Shown: piece after piece, positions 42,237 through 53,816 of the stretch
Layout of the letters: the number at the start of each line of letters is the position of its first letter
Numbering within the stretch: the stretch's first letter is position 1
From: Sporobolomyces roseus
Taxonomy: Eukaryota; Basidiomycota; Microbotryomycetes; Sporidiobolales; Sporidiobolaceae
Assembly (NCBI GenBank): GCA_016617785.1
Contig: JADILM010000004.1
Location: forward strand, 1,798,001-1,862,000
Direction: 5' to 3'
Length of the DNA stretch: 64,000 nucleotides
Notes under the pieces: model-generated
Database searches by the model: none
Seen by the model: only the letters and a program-made list of their open reading frames with translations
Told to the model about the DNA's origin: nothing
Position numbers and translations under genes: made by a program

Positions 42237-43512
42237 ATGTCAGCTCCACCCTCGAAACGCCAACGCCTAGACAGCTCAAAATTCGATGCACCTATCTACT
42301 CAATCACAGAAGCTATGAACAGCCTCTGCACGGCTCAGGACAACTTTCCGAAATCTTCAGAATTGTTTGTCGACTTGATTCGACCACTCCAAGAGGCTCA
42401 TATAGCTCTCACTGAACTACAAGAGCAAGAGAATCGACTCGAGGCTTCGAAATCGCCGGATCCAGCACCAACGCCCTCGACACCTTTGATAGCGAAATTT
42501 CATCCGAACCTGACTAGACCGTTCGTCAACGCATTCAGATCACTCGACGCGAAGGATCTTAGTTTGGTGCAGAGAGTGATGAACGATATTGAGGCAGCGA
42601 TGCCGAAATTAGACGAATTGGTGAGTTTCGATTCGAACTCTCTTCGTTCGTTTCGCGTTTTGAGCTGATCTTCTCGCGTTATAGGGGATCATATTGCGAC
42701 CGTGCGTTGTTGACAATACTATGGATCTCTTTGTGTGGGAGTTTGGGCTACCTGGTCGGGCGGGAACGGAGTGGGAGGGATGTTTAGTGAAAGGAACTTT
42801 CGCTTTTCCTCAAGGTAAGCATACTTCTCGCCCTTCACGATCACGCTTACTTCTGACGCAACGTTGAATAGAGTATCCGGCAAAGTGCCCAAAGGTCAAA
42901 ACGGTGCCACCATTGTTTCATACAAACGTTTATCCTTCAGGAACGATTGATCATGGCTATCGGACATTCGCTCATTCATTAGCCTGGCCAGAGCAGAGTC
43001 AAGTGGCTGGACAGTATCACGTCGGTATTCGTCAGGCTGATGAGTGGTATCAAACGCTACCGATTCGTTCACGGATACCTATCGTGAGTTACCTTTTTCT
43101 CGTTCATTCCGACACCGTAGTCTGCGTTCTGAATCCGATCGTATTGTAGCTTCTGCACGCTTGTCGGTTGACAATGCATTTTCCGGAGATGGAAGATCCT
43201 AGTCAGCTCGACGCTTACAGTTTGATGAAGTAGGCTTGTTTCCCTTCGCTTTTTCGCTTCGTCGATACTCACTGATGCTCTTTCGTCACAACAGGAAGAC
43301 TCCTGATCTCTACGTGTATGTCACTACTCACCGATTGTTCAGCACTCGACAGGTCGATTCTCGGCTCTGCAGACTGACTTTCGTTCTCTCTTCCTCGCAG
43401 GATCCGACAAAAAGAAGAAGCTGCTGGCCGACTGCCGACGCCACAGGACATGCTCGATCTCGAGGACGCTCGTAAACGAGTGCTCGGGAAGGAAGGTCAT
43501 GTCGCTCCGTAG
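42237..43512 (+). CDS. UBC9-like pseudo-E2 with N-terminal helical module, paralog 2
   Basis: This is the best preserved member. Exons are 42237-42620, 42685-42814, 42873-43083, 43150-43229, 43296-43316 and 43401-43512, all joining in frame with canonical GT-AG sites. It opens MSAPPSKRQRLDSSK, a possible nuclear signal. The helical module contains LIRPLQEAHIALTELQEQEN, LIAKFHPNLTRPFVNAFRSL and VMNDIEAAMPKLDELG. The E2-like domain reads GIILRP, VWEFGLPGRAGTEWEGCLVK, GTFAFPQEYPAKCPKVKTVP and PLFHTNVYPSGTIDHGYRTF. The UBC9 catalytic Cys follows PSGTV; here Asp follows PSGTI, and HPN has become HTN. The tail RIRQKEEAAGRLPTPQDMLD is shared with paralog 1. Exon 2 is exactly 130 nt in both genes. 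The protein is likely a catalytically inert E2 homologue. Its partner is unknown. Confidence 0.72.
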
Positions 43513-43881
43513 GACTTCTGGGGTCGAGTCAGAGTTCAGGAGTTGTCGTCGTCGAGGTGGGAATGAAGAATGAACTTCTTGTTAGATCTCTGTCAGCTGG
43601 AGAGTGTTGTCTATGCTACGCTATACTTGTCGATCCCTTCCAGCTAAGAACTCGACGGGCAATGACGACAGCGAAAAGCGAGAGAACTTGCGAAAGTTTG
43701 GCGTTGGCGAAAGTGAGCGATACTTCGCTTCTTCCTCTTCCGCTTCTCGATTCAGCTTCACCGCTCAGATCAGATTTCTACAAAGTCCTCTGATCGATAC
43801 GAACAGCGCTCAAAACGAGATCGAGTCCTCGCTTGCACCAAACTTTCCTTCATCTTTCATCCGACCTACGACCTCTTCAAC
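43513..43881. other. Spacer between pseudo-E2 paralogs 2 and 3
   Basis: No gene was recognised. The region should contain the 3' end of paralog 2 and the promoter of paralog 3. Confidence 0.35.
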
Positions 43882-45113
43882 ATGCCTCCAGCCCTCAAAC
43901 GCGCTCGTACATCCTCAGCAACTCCCCCAACTACAGCATCACGAGCAGTTCAGCAAGCCATTGCGACATTGGCTTCTTCCTCAGCCAATTTAGACCCCGC
44001 TCTGTTCTCTCAACTTCTCGGATCGCTTCACGATGCACACGCTATGGCACTCGAACAGGAAGGTGTAGTACCGAAAGTTGAAGCTCCAGAAGAGGATCAA
44101 GGACCAAGAGCATCACCTCAAGTTTCACCTCAACCTCAACCTCAGCCTGAAGCTGAAGAACACTCTAGTAGCTTCTCGGGTCGATGGTGGACGCGTACAG
44201 TACGATTCAATGACAAGACTGATGAGGTAGTCTAGCGCGTTCTGGAAGATGTTGAGGCAGCGTTACCGAAGTTAGACGAATTGGTTCGTTTTCGTCAACC
44301 CTCGTCGGTTTCGCAGAACACTGATGTTCAGTTTGTCGTGTAGGGTATCTTGTTACGTCCTCATTGCGTTGAGGGAAAGATCGATTTGATGATTTGGGAG
44401 TTTGCGATCCCTGGGAAAGCGAAAACTGCATGGTCAGGAAGCTTGATCAAAGGAACCCTCGCATTCTCTCCAGGTACGCACAAATATCGACTGACAGTCA
44501 CAGTAAACTCATTCACTCGTACTCGTTCACGCGCTGATGCGGCATTATCGAGCAGACTACCCCAATACGTCACCTAAAGCAAAGACTGTTCCTCCTCTCT
44601 GCCATCCCAACGTCTATCCTTCGGGTACAGTCAGTGCTTGTTTCGAAATTGGCGATGAAGGTTTTGCATGGCCCGAAGCGTCTGTTCCGTGCGAAGGCAC
44701 GTTATCGAAAGGAGATCGTGTCGAGGCTTACCATCGAGCATTCTCAACCTTCCAACGCGAGCGACGAATAGCATTGGTACGCACACGTCATTCTCTCTAG
44801 TCTTGTTGAGGTTGACGCCATACTTCTCCCATAGTTCTTGTATGGCTGCCAACGAATCATTCATTTCCCCGAAATCGAGGCACCCGCACAGCTGGATGCT
44901 TACCAATTGGCCAAGAAAGATCCTGACGCGTACTCGTATGTTATCACTCTGATCTTGCTTCGGTATCTGGTCTGCAAAGCGCTGATGTGGTCGACATCGT
45001 GCAGTGCGAGAATTGAAGAAGAGGTCAAGAACCGCGCACCAACTCATCGAGACCTACTCGACCTTGCCGATGCACAGAAGAGAGTCGAATCTCGACGTGG
45101 GAGACAGAAGTAG
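43882..45113 (+). pseudogene. UBC9-like pseudo-E2 paralog 3, with an in-frame stop
   Basis: This third tandem copy opens MPPALKRARTSSATPPT, again a possible nuclear signal, and has SQLLGSLHDAHAMALEQEGV. After DKTDEVV a TAG (44233-44235) interrupts exon 1 where paralog 2 has a Gln codon before the VM/VL helix. The frame then continues perfectly: RVLEDVEAALPKLDELG, GILLRPHCVEGKIDLMIWEF, WSGSLIKGTLAFSP, DYPNTSPKAKTVPPLCHPNV and YPSGTVSACFEIGDEG, then the charged tail ending RVESRRGRQK. Ser stands where UBC9 has its catalytic Cys. All other splice sites are kept. Either this is a young pseudogene, or the stop is spliced out as a 36-nt intron (GTACGA...GTCTAG), or it is read through. Confidence 0.65.
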
Positions 45114-45541
45114 CGAGATGAGAAAGGAAGATACACTTTTTGCAGGACGAAAATTACTTTGAAACGTTGCGAAATGACCTTTCAGCTGTCGTCGATTCCT
45201 TGCGAGCGCCTTGTTCGACACTGTCTCGTCCTTTCATCGTCGATCAGAGCATGGTCGCACTCCAGCGTCGCCTCATAAGCAGTCCGCTTTTCGCAAGCGA
45301 TGCTTCGTTTCTTTCTTCGGAATTTCCGTCTTTTTCCTGTCTTCCTCAAAGCGCGTTTCGCAGCTCTTTCTCTCTACTCTGTGACATTCCGACCTCGTTG
45401 ATACGAGTAGACGATATTTTGGGAAATTAACCGACCTTGGCTTGGAAAAAACAATTCGAAAGGCAAACACGCTCCCTCTCTTCTCCTTGCTCTACCCATA
45501 CTCTTCCCAACTTTACACATTCCTTTTAAGTCTACTCTACA
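45114..45541. other. Intergenic region before the PEBP-like gene
   Basis: No gene was recognised. The last 60 bp before the ATG are C/T-rich with a short AAGTCTACTCTACA leader. Confidence 0.35.
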
Positions 45542-46837
45542 ATGCTTTTCCAATCCACCGCAGCTATCCTCGCACTCCTCACTCTTCGCGCCACGGCCCA
45601 ATCGATTCCTGAAGATGCTGATTCAGAAGACCTCGCTCTCGTCAGCGCGCAATTCGCCAACTCTGGTTTCAACTTGACTTCTGTAGGTTCCTCTCTATTC
45701 ACACTTTACGCGTTATAGAGGAGTATTGAGAGTTTAGTTGATTGACCCTTGTTGATTTCCTCCATTCACCTCGTTTTGCCCCCTCCCAAATAGAACGCAG
45801 GATTCGGTCTCACTCTCGATGCAAAGGCTCTCCTTACTGTAGTATACGAGTTCGGTGCCGTTCAGTGAGTTTCCTCGCACTGTTCTCCCATGGCTCTCGA
45901 TTGAATCGCGTTCACTGACCCTCGAAACTTTTCCATCTTAAGAAACGGACAAGAATACTCTGTAGATCAACTCGCAAACGCTCCTGATGTCTACGTTACT
46001 CCTTCCGAAGATACCGTCGCGTGGTTTAACAGCAGTTCTGCCTACACCTTGATGTTGGCCGATGCTTCAGCTCTCGGTGACCCAGATGCTGAGGGTAACT
46101 ACCGGTGAGCTAACTTTATCTAGTTGAAGCGGAGATAAGTCAAAAACGAGTGCAGAAAACTGACCCTTCGCTTTGATCCTTTCGAAAATAGTCATTTCCT
46201 CGTCAATGGACTCACTGGAGCCGCACCTTCAGGAGATAACTTGACCTTCACTCCTCAAGATGGCACTGTTATCACCTCTTACGCTGCTCCTGGTCCATTG
46301 GCCGGATCGGGAACTCACCGGTGAGTCGAAACTTGAACTTTTGCGAGGAAAATGGAAAACTCATCTTTTCTCGCTCCTTCTTAGATATGCCTGGATGATG
46401 TTCGAGCAACCTTCATCCTTCACCGCTCCTGAGGGTCTTTCGGCTGCCGGAACCGCTCCTTCGCACTGGTCGGTCAACTCCTACGTTCAACAAACCGGTC
46501 TTCAACTCGTCGCCGCCAGCTTCTTCACCGTTCAACCCAACGGCGAACCTACTGGAAGTGTCGCTAGTACTCAAGCTGTCGTGAGTAGTAGTTATCTCGT
46601 AGACTTCGGACGTGAACACTGAAAACCTTTTCTTCGCAGAACACCGCAACTCTCTCGGTTTCGTCCGCCGCTTCCTCTCAATCTCAATCCGGATCTCAAT
46701 CTGGTTCCTCCCGTGCCCCTAGCATGACCTCCTCGGGTGCTGGATCGTCACCCTCCACTACCTCGGGAGCTGGTTCCCTCGCCGCCGCTTCCTTCGCCGG
46801 AGTTCTCGTCGCCGGTGCTGCCATCGCCGTCCTTTAA
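45542..46837 (+). CDS. Secreted PEBP-like protein with GPI-anchor-type C-terminus
   Basis: The protein opens with a signal peptide (MLFQSTAAILALLTLRATAQ). The mature part resembles the phosphatidylethanolamine-binding protein family: AYTLMLADASALGDPDAEGN, then HFLVNGLTGAAPSG, then YAWMMFEQPSSF in place of the usual YVWLVYEQ strand. Five or six short introns interrupt it. The last 70 residues are Ser/Gly-rich and end in a hydrophobic stretch (LAAASFAGVLVAGAAIAVL). That is the pattern of a GPI attachment signal, so the protein probably sits on the plasma membrane or cell wall. Fungal secreted PEBPs are abundant, but their ligands are mostly unknown. Confidence 0.8.
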
Positions 46838-47366
46838 GGAAAACCTCAGCCACTTCCCTGGGTTGAACGGGATTCGATCCAGAAATAGACACTAAACCCC
46901 TCCTCTCCTTGCGATCCTCTCTTCGTCATTCTTCGATTAACCCTTTTTTGACTCCTCTTTTCCTCTCTCTCCCTTGCATCATAACCCTCTGCAACCACCT
47001 TACGCATTTGTACCCTATCCTTCTCCCGTCTCCACTGGCCCGAGTAGAGACAGCAGCGGGAAAACTCATCTTTTTCTGCGAATTTTTGTGCGTTTCTTCG
47101 AATGACTCTCGCGCTACTCGAAACGTGCGTAAAAGACCCTCTTCAAACTAGAGTGTTTGAAACGAGACTAACGAGTGTTTGCGAGGCATGTAGGTCGAAA
47201 CGAAGTAAGCCGAGAAAGTTGCGAAAATTGTCGAACGTGCTTGATCTCCCTCGCAAACAGAACGTGTTTTGACAAGTTCGCACGAGTTCGCGCCTTTCCC
47301 CCTTTGCTTCCTCTCCCATCTCACCAGCTCAGTATCGACAACTCATACCGTCAAGTCAGAACCAAG
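46838..47366. other. Intergenic region
   Basis: Pyrimidine-rich DNA between the PEBP-like and glycosyltransferase genes. Nothing was recognised. Confidence 0.35.
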
Positions 47367-49749
47367 ATGCCAAAGAAACGAGAATCGACTGAAACTTCGC
47401 AATCACTTCGTCCTTCGGGTCGCGACCTTGACAAGCTGGAGAAAGCGCGATCTAGTGACAACACGACGACAGGTGGCAAGAGGTCGTTGAGGATAGCTAT
47501 AGTCACTGAGAACTTCCTTCCAAAGTGAGTCTTTCGATTTCTCAGCGTCGCCGTTGAAACAAGAAGAATCGTTTCCGAATTTGACTGTCGACGCTCTCCC
47601 CTAGTTTTAAGCTGACCCTCGATGTCGTATATAGAGTCGATGGCGTAACCCGAACTCTCGCTATGCTTCTTGAACATCTCGCAGCAGAAGGTCACAAAGC
47701 GATCGTTCTCGGACCAGCTTCGACTCTCGTAAGTCTCTCATCTGCCTCTTGACTGCGCTGGTCCTGACTTGTCTCTTGCTTAGACGTCCTACGCTGGTCA
47801 CGAAGTTGTCTCGACAAAAGGAATACCCTTACTCGGAGTCTATCGAGGATTAGGGTTGAATTTCGTTCGACCACTATTCATCACCAAGTTGAAAGAGTTC
47901 AAACCGGATGTGATTCAGTTCGTCGATCCTATCTGGCTCTGCGCGCAGTACGTTCACTTCTGTACGTCTCGATCGGATCTCGAAAACTGAGCTTGCGAAA
48001 CTTTCGTCTCGATACAGAACTATTCCGATCTTTCAATACTACTTCCCGAGGACGCCGATGGTATCATCCTATCATACTAATCTTGCGATGTGAGCTTTCC
48101 GCGTTGTGGAAGCGAGAAAGCGGACGATGAGCTGACCCCAAATCTCGCAGGTACGCAACACTCTTCGGTTTCTCATGGCTCACACCCGTCATGTGGGCTC
48201 TTCAAGTGAGTGTCGGAGTATTGGAGTCGCCCTGCATTGGAGGCAGCTCACGAAAGAACGTTCACAGCGAACACTTCACGGTCAATGCGACTTGACATTC
48301 TGCCCTTCTCCCTCGACTTCACGAATGCTCGAGCAACACGATTTCAGCAACGTCCGCCTCTGGCCGCGAGGAGTCGACACAGACCTGTTCAGACCAGAAG
48401 CTCGAGACTTCGCTCTCCGACAAAGTTGGGAGGTCGAATCCCCAGCTCTCGACGAACACCATCCTTCTCCCAGACTCAATCCCACCGACTCTCGACGAAC
48501 CTCCCTTGACGACGTTCCTCTCCTGTCGTTACCTCCAGCTTATGTCGCGCACGGCTATTCCTCGCCCTCTTCACCGCTACCGGGAAGCAAACTCGTGATT
48601 CTTTACGTTGGACGCATATCGTGGGAGAAGAATCTGAGACTGCTCATTGAAGCATTCCGTGGACTCGAAACTGCCGATGTGACGACAGGTCGACCAGCTT
48701 GTCAACTTGTCTGTACGTGCGAATTTCTACGAAGCTCGATCGACAATCGCTGACTCACTTCGCTTGCTACATTAGTCGTTGGCGATGGCCCAGCAAGAAC
48801 CGAAGCCGAAGCGTTATGTAACTCTTACAATCTAGGAGCGAAGTGGCTAGGATTCAAGAAAGGAGGAGAACTCGCAGCTTGTTTCGCTTCCTCCGACATT
48901 TTCGCTTTTCCAAGTTGGACCGAAACGTTCGGTCAAGTCGTCTCCGAAGCTCAATCAAGCGGGTACGTCTACTTTGACACCATCTCTCTGCCTCGCTTGA
49001 CTATTCTCTCGCTTTGTCGTAGCTTGCCCGTTGTCGGTTTGAGAGCTGAGGGAGTTTGCGATCTTGTCGAACACGGCAAGACTGGATTACTTCTCGATAT
49101 GGACGACCTCGTTCCTTCTTCACAATCTCCTCCTCCTGCGCCCCCATCCACCTTCAAGCCGCTGCCCTCCGATCCTCACTCGCTCGTCGGTTCGAACGCG
49201 CCTACTTTCCCTCTCGCCGTCCAACTTTTCCGTTCCCTCCTCCTCCGGGCTGCGATTCAGCACGAAGAACGTCGCGAAATGGGCGCGAATGCTCATTTCG
49301 TCGCTTCGAAGCGGAGTTGGTACGGAGCGATGGAAATGCTCGTTGACGGGTATCGAGAAGTGGTCGACAAGGCTGAAAGAGCGACGATGGACACGACTCT
49401 CGCAAGAACGTCGACCATAGAAGTCGACATTCCTTCGTTAGCGGCAACCCAAGATATTGTCGCTGTTCCTTCGAAACGACGAAGACTCGCTCGGATTCGG
49501 CGGATGCGACAATCTAGCCAACACCTTCTCACCCTCTCCAGCGACAAGTCGACACAAGCGATCTGTAGTACGTCTGACTCTTGTCCACTGCTCGCCTGCG
49601 CTCGCAGCTGATAAACTCGCTCGATCACAGTTCGTCTCTTCGAGATTTCGGTCCTACTCCTCTTCGTTTACCTTTCGCTCAGGTGGACGTCAACCTGGGA
49701 AGCGCTCACTCATCTACGAGCAGCTCCTCCATCTACTATGTCGACTTGA
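47367..49749 (+). CDS. GT4-family glycosyltransferase with predicted C-terminal membrane anchor
   Basis: This is a retaining glycosyltransferase of the GT-B fold. The N-terminal domain reads LRIAIVTENFLPKVDGVTRT, LLEHLAAEGHKAIVLGPAST, FVRPLFITKLKEFKPDVIQF, MVSSYHTN and FCPSPSTS. The linker carries LWPRGVDTDLFRPEAR. The nucleotide-sugar domain reads ILYVGRISWEKNLRLLIEAF, VGDGPARTE, WLGFKKGGELAACFASSDIF and AFPSWTETFGQVVSEAQSSG, giving the E(x7)E catalytic motif and a loop PVVG. This pattern is shared with sulfoquinovosyl- and mannosyl-transferases of the SQD2/PimB type. An insert between the domains is low-complexity. After a GTACGT donor at about 49570 the last exon encodes a hydrophobic run (LFEISVLLLFVYLSL), which suggests an ER or Golgi tail anchor. 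The acceptor sugar or lipid is unknown. Confidence 0.82.
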
Positions 49750-50026
49750 ACCCCACTCTTACTTCCCCCTTCGCCTTTCTTGTCCAAAGCTTTTTAGATT
49801 ATCTTACCTTTGTCTCTCGTTCTTATTAATTCTCGTCTCGTATAGATACTCTCGTATAGATGGCTTGGTTAGATCTTGGGGTATACATGTTTCGTGGGTT
49901 GCAACAGTTTTATTTGAAGGGGTATGTTGCGAGTTGCTACAAGCGAGAGAGCGAGGTATCAAGATCTGCGAGGTGGCCGGGGAGTGATCAGTGCTGTCGA
50001 GACGTTACGAGTAGATCGGAGAGAGC
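49750..50026. other. Tail-to-tail spacer
   Basis: This lies between the glycosyltransferase and OPT transporter stops, with a TATAGATACTCTCGTATAGATGG direct repeat. Nothing else was seen. Confidence 0.35.
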
Positions 50027-52906
50027 TCACCCAGGAACGCAATGCTCAGTATCGATTGAGCTGTTTCCCCACCAAGTGAAGAACGTCCCCAAGCCAAAGA
50101 TGTAGATAACGAGAGCGTTGATTGATGTTCCAGCATCTAGAGCGGAGCTAAGGACGTAATTATACCGCTCGAACCATTTAGGACGATATCTCAAGGCGTA
50201 GAATTGACTGAGGAAAGAAACAAGGAAGCCTGGGATAAGAACATTCATTGGTGTCTGAGGAGGACCGATGCTCTGTGTAAGAGAGCTTGATGAGTCGGCG
50301 AGCAAGGTCAGAAGGAAAGGAATGGAGCTTACGCCATGCAAAAGAAGAGGAACCGAGATTTGTTTCCAGAATCGATTCCCGCTTCTTCGGTAGAGGAACC
50401 AAGGTACGAATGGTAGGAGAGCGCCGAGAAGGAAGCCCTGTTGAGCCGGAGAAGAATGAGCGAGATTCCAGGAATACGAGAGAGAAAAAGCTCACCCAGT
50501 ACAACGAGCGATATTCTCCAGTGAAGAAGCGAGACGGCCCAACCAAACCAAAAATAACGGAAGCACTGTAGAAAATCTCGACCCTCCGGCCTGTCCATTG
50601 TGCACTAGGGTCGATCAGAGTTCCGTCGAGGTAAGGTCGTTTCGCTGCGATTACTCCTTTGATGAGGGAATAGTTCGTGATCGATCCGAGAGCGGTACCG
50701 TAGACTTGACAGAGAAAGAGATGGCGAGGTGGAATCTTCATGTAGAGTCCGAGTTTGAGATCCGAGGTCAAATCGAGACTTTGAAGCATCGTCATGTAAC
50801 CATACTGTCGAGTCGACGAAATCGTCAGTCGTTGCACTTTCATGAGTTCTTGGTTCATATCGTGGTCTCTTGTTGGGCTTGTGAGTTTCCCACCTCGTCG
50901 AGAAACCATGATTGAGAGAGAGAGGAGACAGGTACGCACACATTTGAAAGCAACGTTTGCGAGTGGTCGACCAGGCCAGATGTATCCAGCGATGAACTCC
51001 GTGATGACGTTCAGCCCTATAACTGTATTTGTAATTGCGGCTATTACCTGAATTCGGGAGCGGATTTCGATGTGAGCGAGTCCGGGACTTTGAGAAAGGT
51101 ACAGAGCAGAACGTACTCCGATCGGAACGAGGAAGAGTACAGCGAGCGTGACAGAGAGGAATAGACCCCAAACTGGGAGCTGAAGTTGAGGATAGAACGT
51201 CAAAAGTATCGCCGCTCCGACGAAGTTGACTCCAAACGTCATCATGTACCACCTGAAGCGACTTAAAAGCGTCAGATAGATTGAGAGCGATCGAGAAGGA
51301 GAAAGCTGCTCACGATTTCGGTACATTCGGATAATTTCGCTCGAGTAATTGAATGTGAACGTCTCCCTGATCTCCCTTCTTCGCCGATATCGCCTGTTTG
51401 ATATCCTTGCTATGCCATAGGAGCACGCTCGAGATCGCCGACATGAGAATAGCGAAACTGATTCCATAGGAAAGAGCAAAATACGGGACAAGTCTCAATG
51501 GTCCAATTTGAGCGTACTTGTCCTCGTTGAGTGATAGATCGGTGTTAAGGATCTCTTTGACGTCGAGTCGTCCAAAGGTGGCGTTGTAGAGATGAGCGGC
51601 GACGGGAGAGTCGAATGATTGAGCGTTCCAGAAGTTCGAGAAGTAGAGGAGAGGGGTGACGATCCAGAGGTTGAAAGCGAGACCGGCGAAGTAGCTGCAT
51701 TGGGCGAAGAAGGGAGTGTAGAGTGCTCCGGTACCTCCGATGACTGACCAGTCGAGGGACTAGACATTCCCATTTCGTCGTCAACTCTCGCAAAAATTGA
51801 TACGAAGAAGAGAAAACTCACGAAGTCGAGGATACCGAACCCATCATAACCTGATCCGAGAGTTCTCAACACCCATGATTGATTATTGATAAGACATAGA
51901 GTTGCAATCGAGGTTAACGTAGGAAAGATGACGGAGGGAATGAACTGCCAGGCGAAAATTGAGGTGAACGATCTAGAAAAGAAGCGCATTCTCTGTTTCG
52001 TCTCTTTGACATCTTCTTCATCTTTGCCGTGTAGTGTTTGATAGAGCGATACTGTAACGAGTTGAGACGGCCAAAGCATCGATGTTGGTCGAACCTGTTT
52101 TTTCGACGGTGCTGTCAATAAGAATCGCTTATGCCGACAGAATCGATCACTCACGAGTAGATTATACGTTAGGCCAGAGAGACCGAAACCAATGAGTTGA
52201 GTTGAAAGCAATAACAGCAATCCGCCAAACGTGCCGATATCTGAATGATAGTACAGTTCCTGCACCGCTACGATCTCTCCCGCGTACGCTGCTGAAGCTC
52301 CACTTGATGCGAGTACACCGACGAGTACGTGTTCCTTCTTTGAGAATGGAGTAGGGTGGTTCAGACTTTCGGGAAGGAATCTTGCAAAGAGTTTGCCGAG
52401 GGGTAAAGCGATGAGAATGATGAAGAATGACGAGAAGCTCGGTGCGTTCGACTTGAAGAAGAATAGTTGACTGATCGCTGCACCGAGAATGCATAGTGCT
52501 GTCCCGAGTAGCCATACTCGAATCGTTAACGTAGGGATTGAAGGATCGTCGGTTTCTGGCACGACCTGCGCTGAAAAAGGGTGAGCGAAGTAGTGGACCT
52601 TCATAAGGCGATAGAGCCCACCTTCTTGACCATATCTATAGCAGATTCGAGTTCAAAGTCCTCCTCACTTATCGTCAATCGACTCTGATCCACCTCCCTC
52701 GCCTTCTCGCACCTTCTGACTGACCCTATGAGTGCAATTCCTTCTTGATCATCCTCTTCATCCCTATCCGAATCCTCCTCCTCCTCTTCTGATCGATGTT
52801 CTCTTTCCTTTCCTTTCTTTGTGGGGTGGATCGATTGAAGTAGGATATCACTGCTGAGTCTGAGGTGTTCTGTATCGGTAGATTCGTTTATCGGAGCATA
52901 GCTCAT
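50027..52906 (-). CDS. Oligopeptide transporter, OPT family
   Basis: This is a proton-coupled importer of small peptides or siderophore-like compounds in the plasma or vacuolar membrane. The start at 52906 gives MSYAPINESTDTEHLRL, followed by an acidic cytosolic N-terminus. The first conserved block is DDPSIPTLTIRVWLLGTALC. Many hydrophobic segments follow, with RPTSMLWPSQLVTVSLYQTL, FPTLTSIATLC, GSGYDGFGILDF, VIGGTGALYTPFFAQ, FGRLDVKEILN, HIQLLERNYPNVPKSWYM, IGLNVITEFIAGYIWPGRPL, ANVAFKCYGYMTMLQSLDLT, SDLKLGLYMKIPPRHLF and VIFGLVGPSRFFTGEYRSLY. These are the standard OPT blocks, including a NPG/WPGRP-type loop. About eight short introns interrupt the gene. The length, about 800 residues after splicing, is normal. 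Confidence 0.9.
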
Positions 52907-53816
52907 ACTCCAAACTGAATGGGAGAGAGGTGAGGCGGAGGGCAGAAGCGAACCAGTTCAAGTTGCACTCTCTTCCTCGTCACTTTCCTCTCGCCTATTC
53001 TGCTCGCTCGACTGCCCCTTTGCTACGCTTACTAGCGAGTCAGCTACTCTACGCATCAAGTACAACTCCTCTCGCCTCGCCCACCTCTACTACGACAACT
53101 TCATCTTTCAAGACGAAAACTGGTCAGACTCGAGACAAACACGACCTCGGGAGCTTACGAAACGCAATGGCTAGTCTATTGCACAGTTTGCAAAGTGGAC
53201 GATCGCGTTACGGGCGCTTCGGAAGGGCTAGCGATGTCGGTAGCGGTCCACTTCTCGAATCTCTGATCCGATCTTCTTGATCTTCTCGGAGGAATCAAGC
53301 GGGCGTCCGCAACGAGACTAGGGGCAGTGCAGTCGTAGGCTCTGTGGGCAAGATAGGTTTAACCGGATGTCTGTTTCCTTGGGTAAGGATTACGGCATTA
53401 AATTAAAAATTTCATTACGAGTGGACTCAAGGGGCCAAGCTTCGAAGCTTCAGACTTTTTCGCAAAGCAAGACTTGCTCGGCTTCAAGTGTTCCATTCCC
53501 CTCCTTAGAACGAAGCCTTTCCGAATCGAACGACCTCCTACCTTGGCTCGAAATCGCTCTCTTCGGCAGTTGTCCAGGCGAATGATGACAGTAATCGACT
53601 CATCTCCTGTGCTATATAGTCTTGGATCCGAATCACCCAAGCTATCGGTCCAATATTCCTCGACTGAATACCGACCGATCAAAGCTATTCATCGTCGTAC
53701 AAAACCCTTCTTCGTCGTCTCCCCTCCCTCCTCTCTCTTTCCTTCATCACTTCACTCTCCTTCTCTACCTCACACCGCTTTTCACTCCACCTCACCTCAC
53801 TTAACCTCAATTCGAT
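52907..53816. other. Divergent intergenic region, 0.9 kb
   Basis: This is the longest apparently non-coding gap outside the inverted arms. It contains a TATATAG at about 53613-53619 and a pyrimidine tract of about 100 bp just before the next ATG. Open frames here are short and poorly composed. No RNA gene was recognised. Confidence 0.4.
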
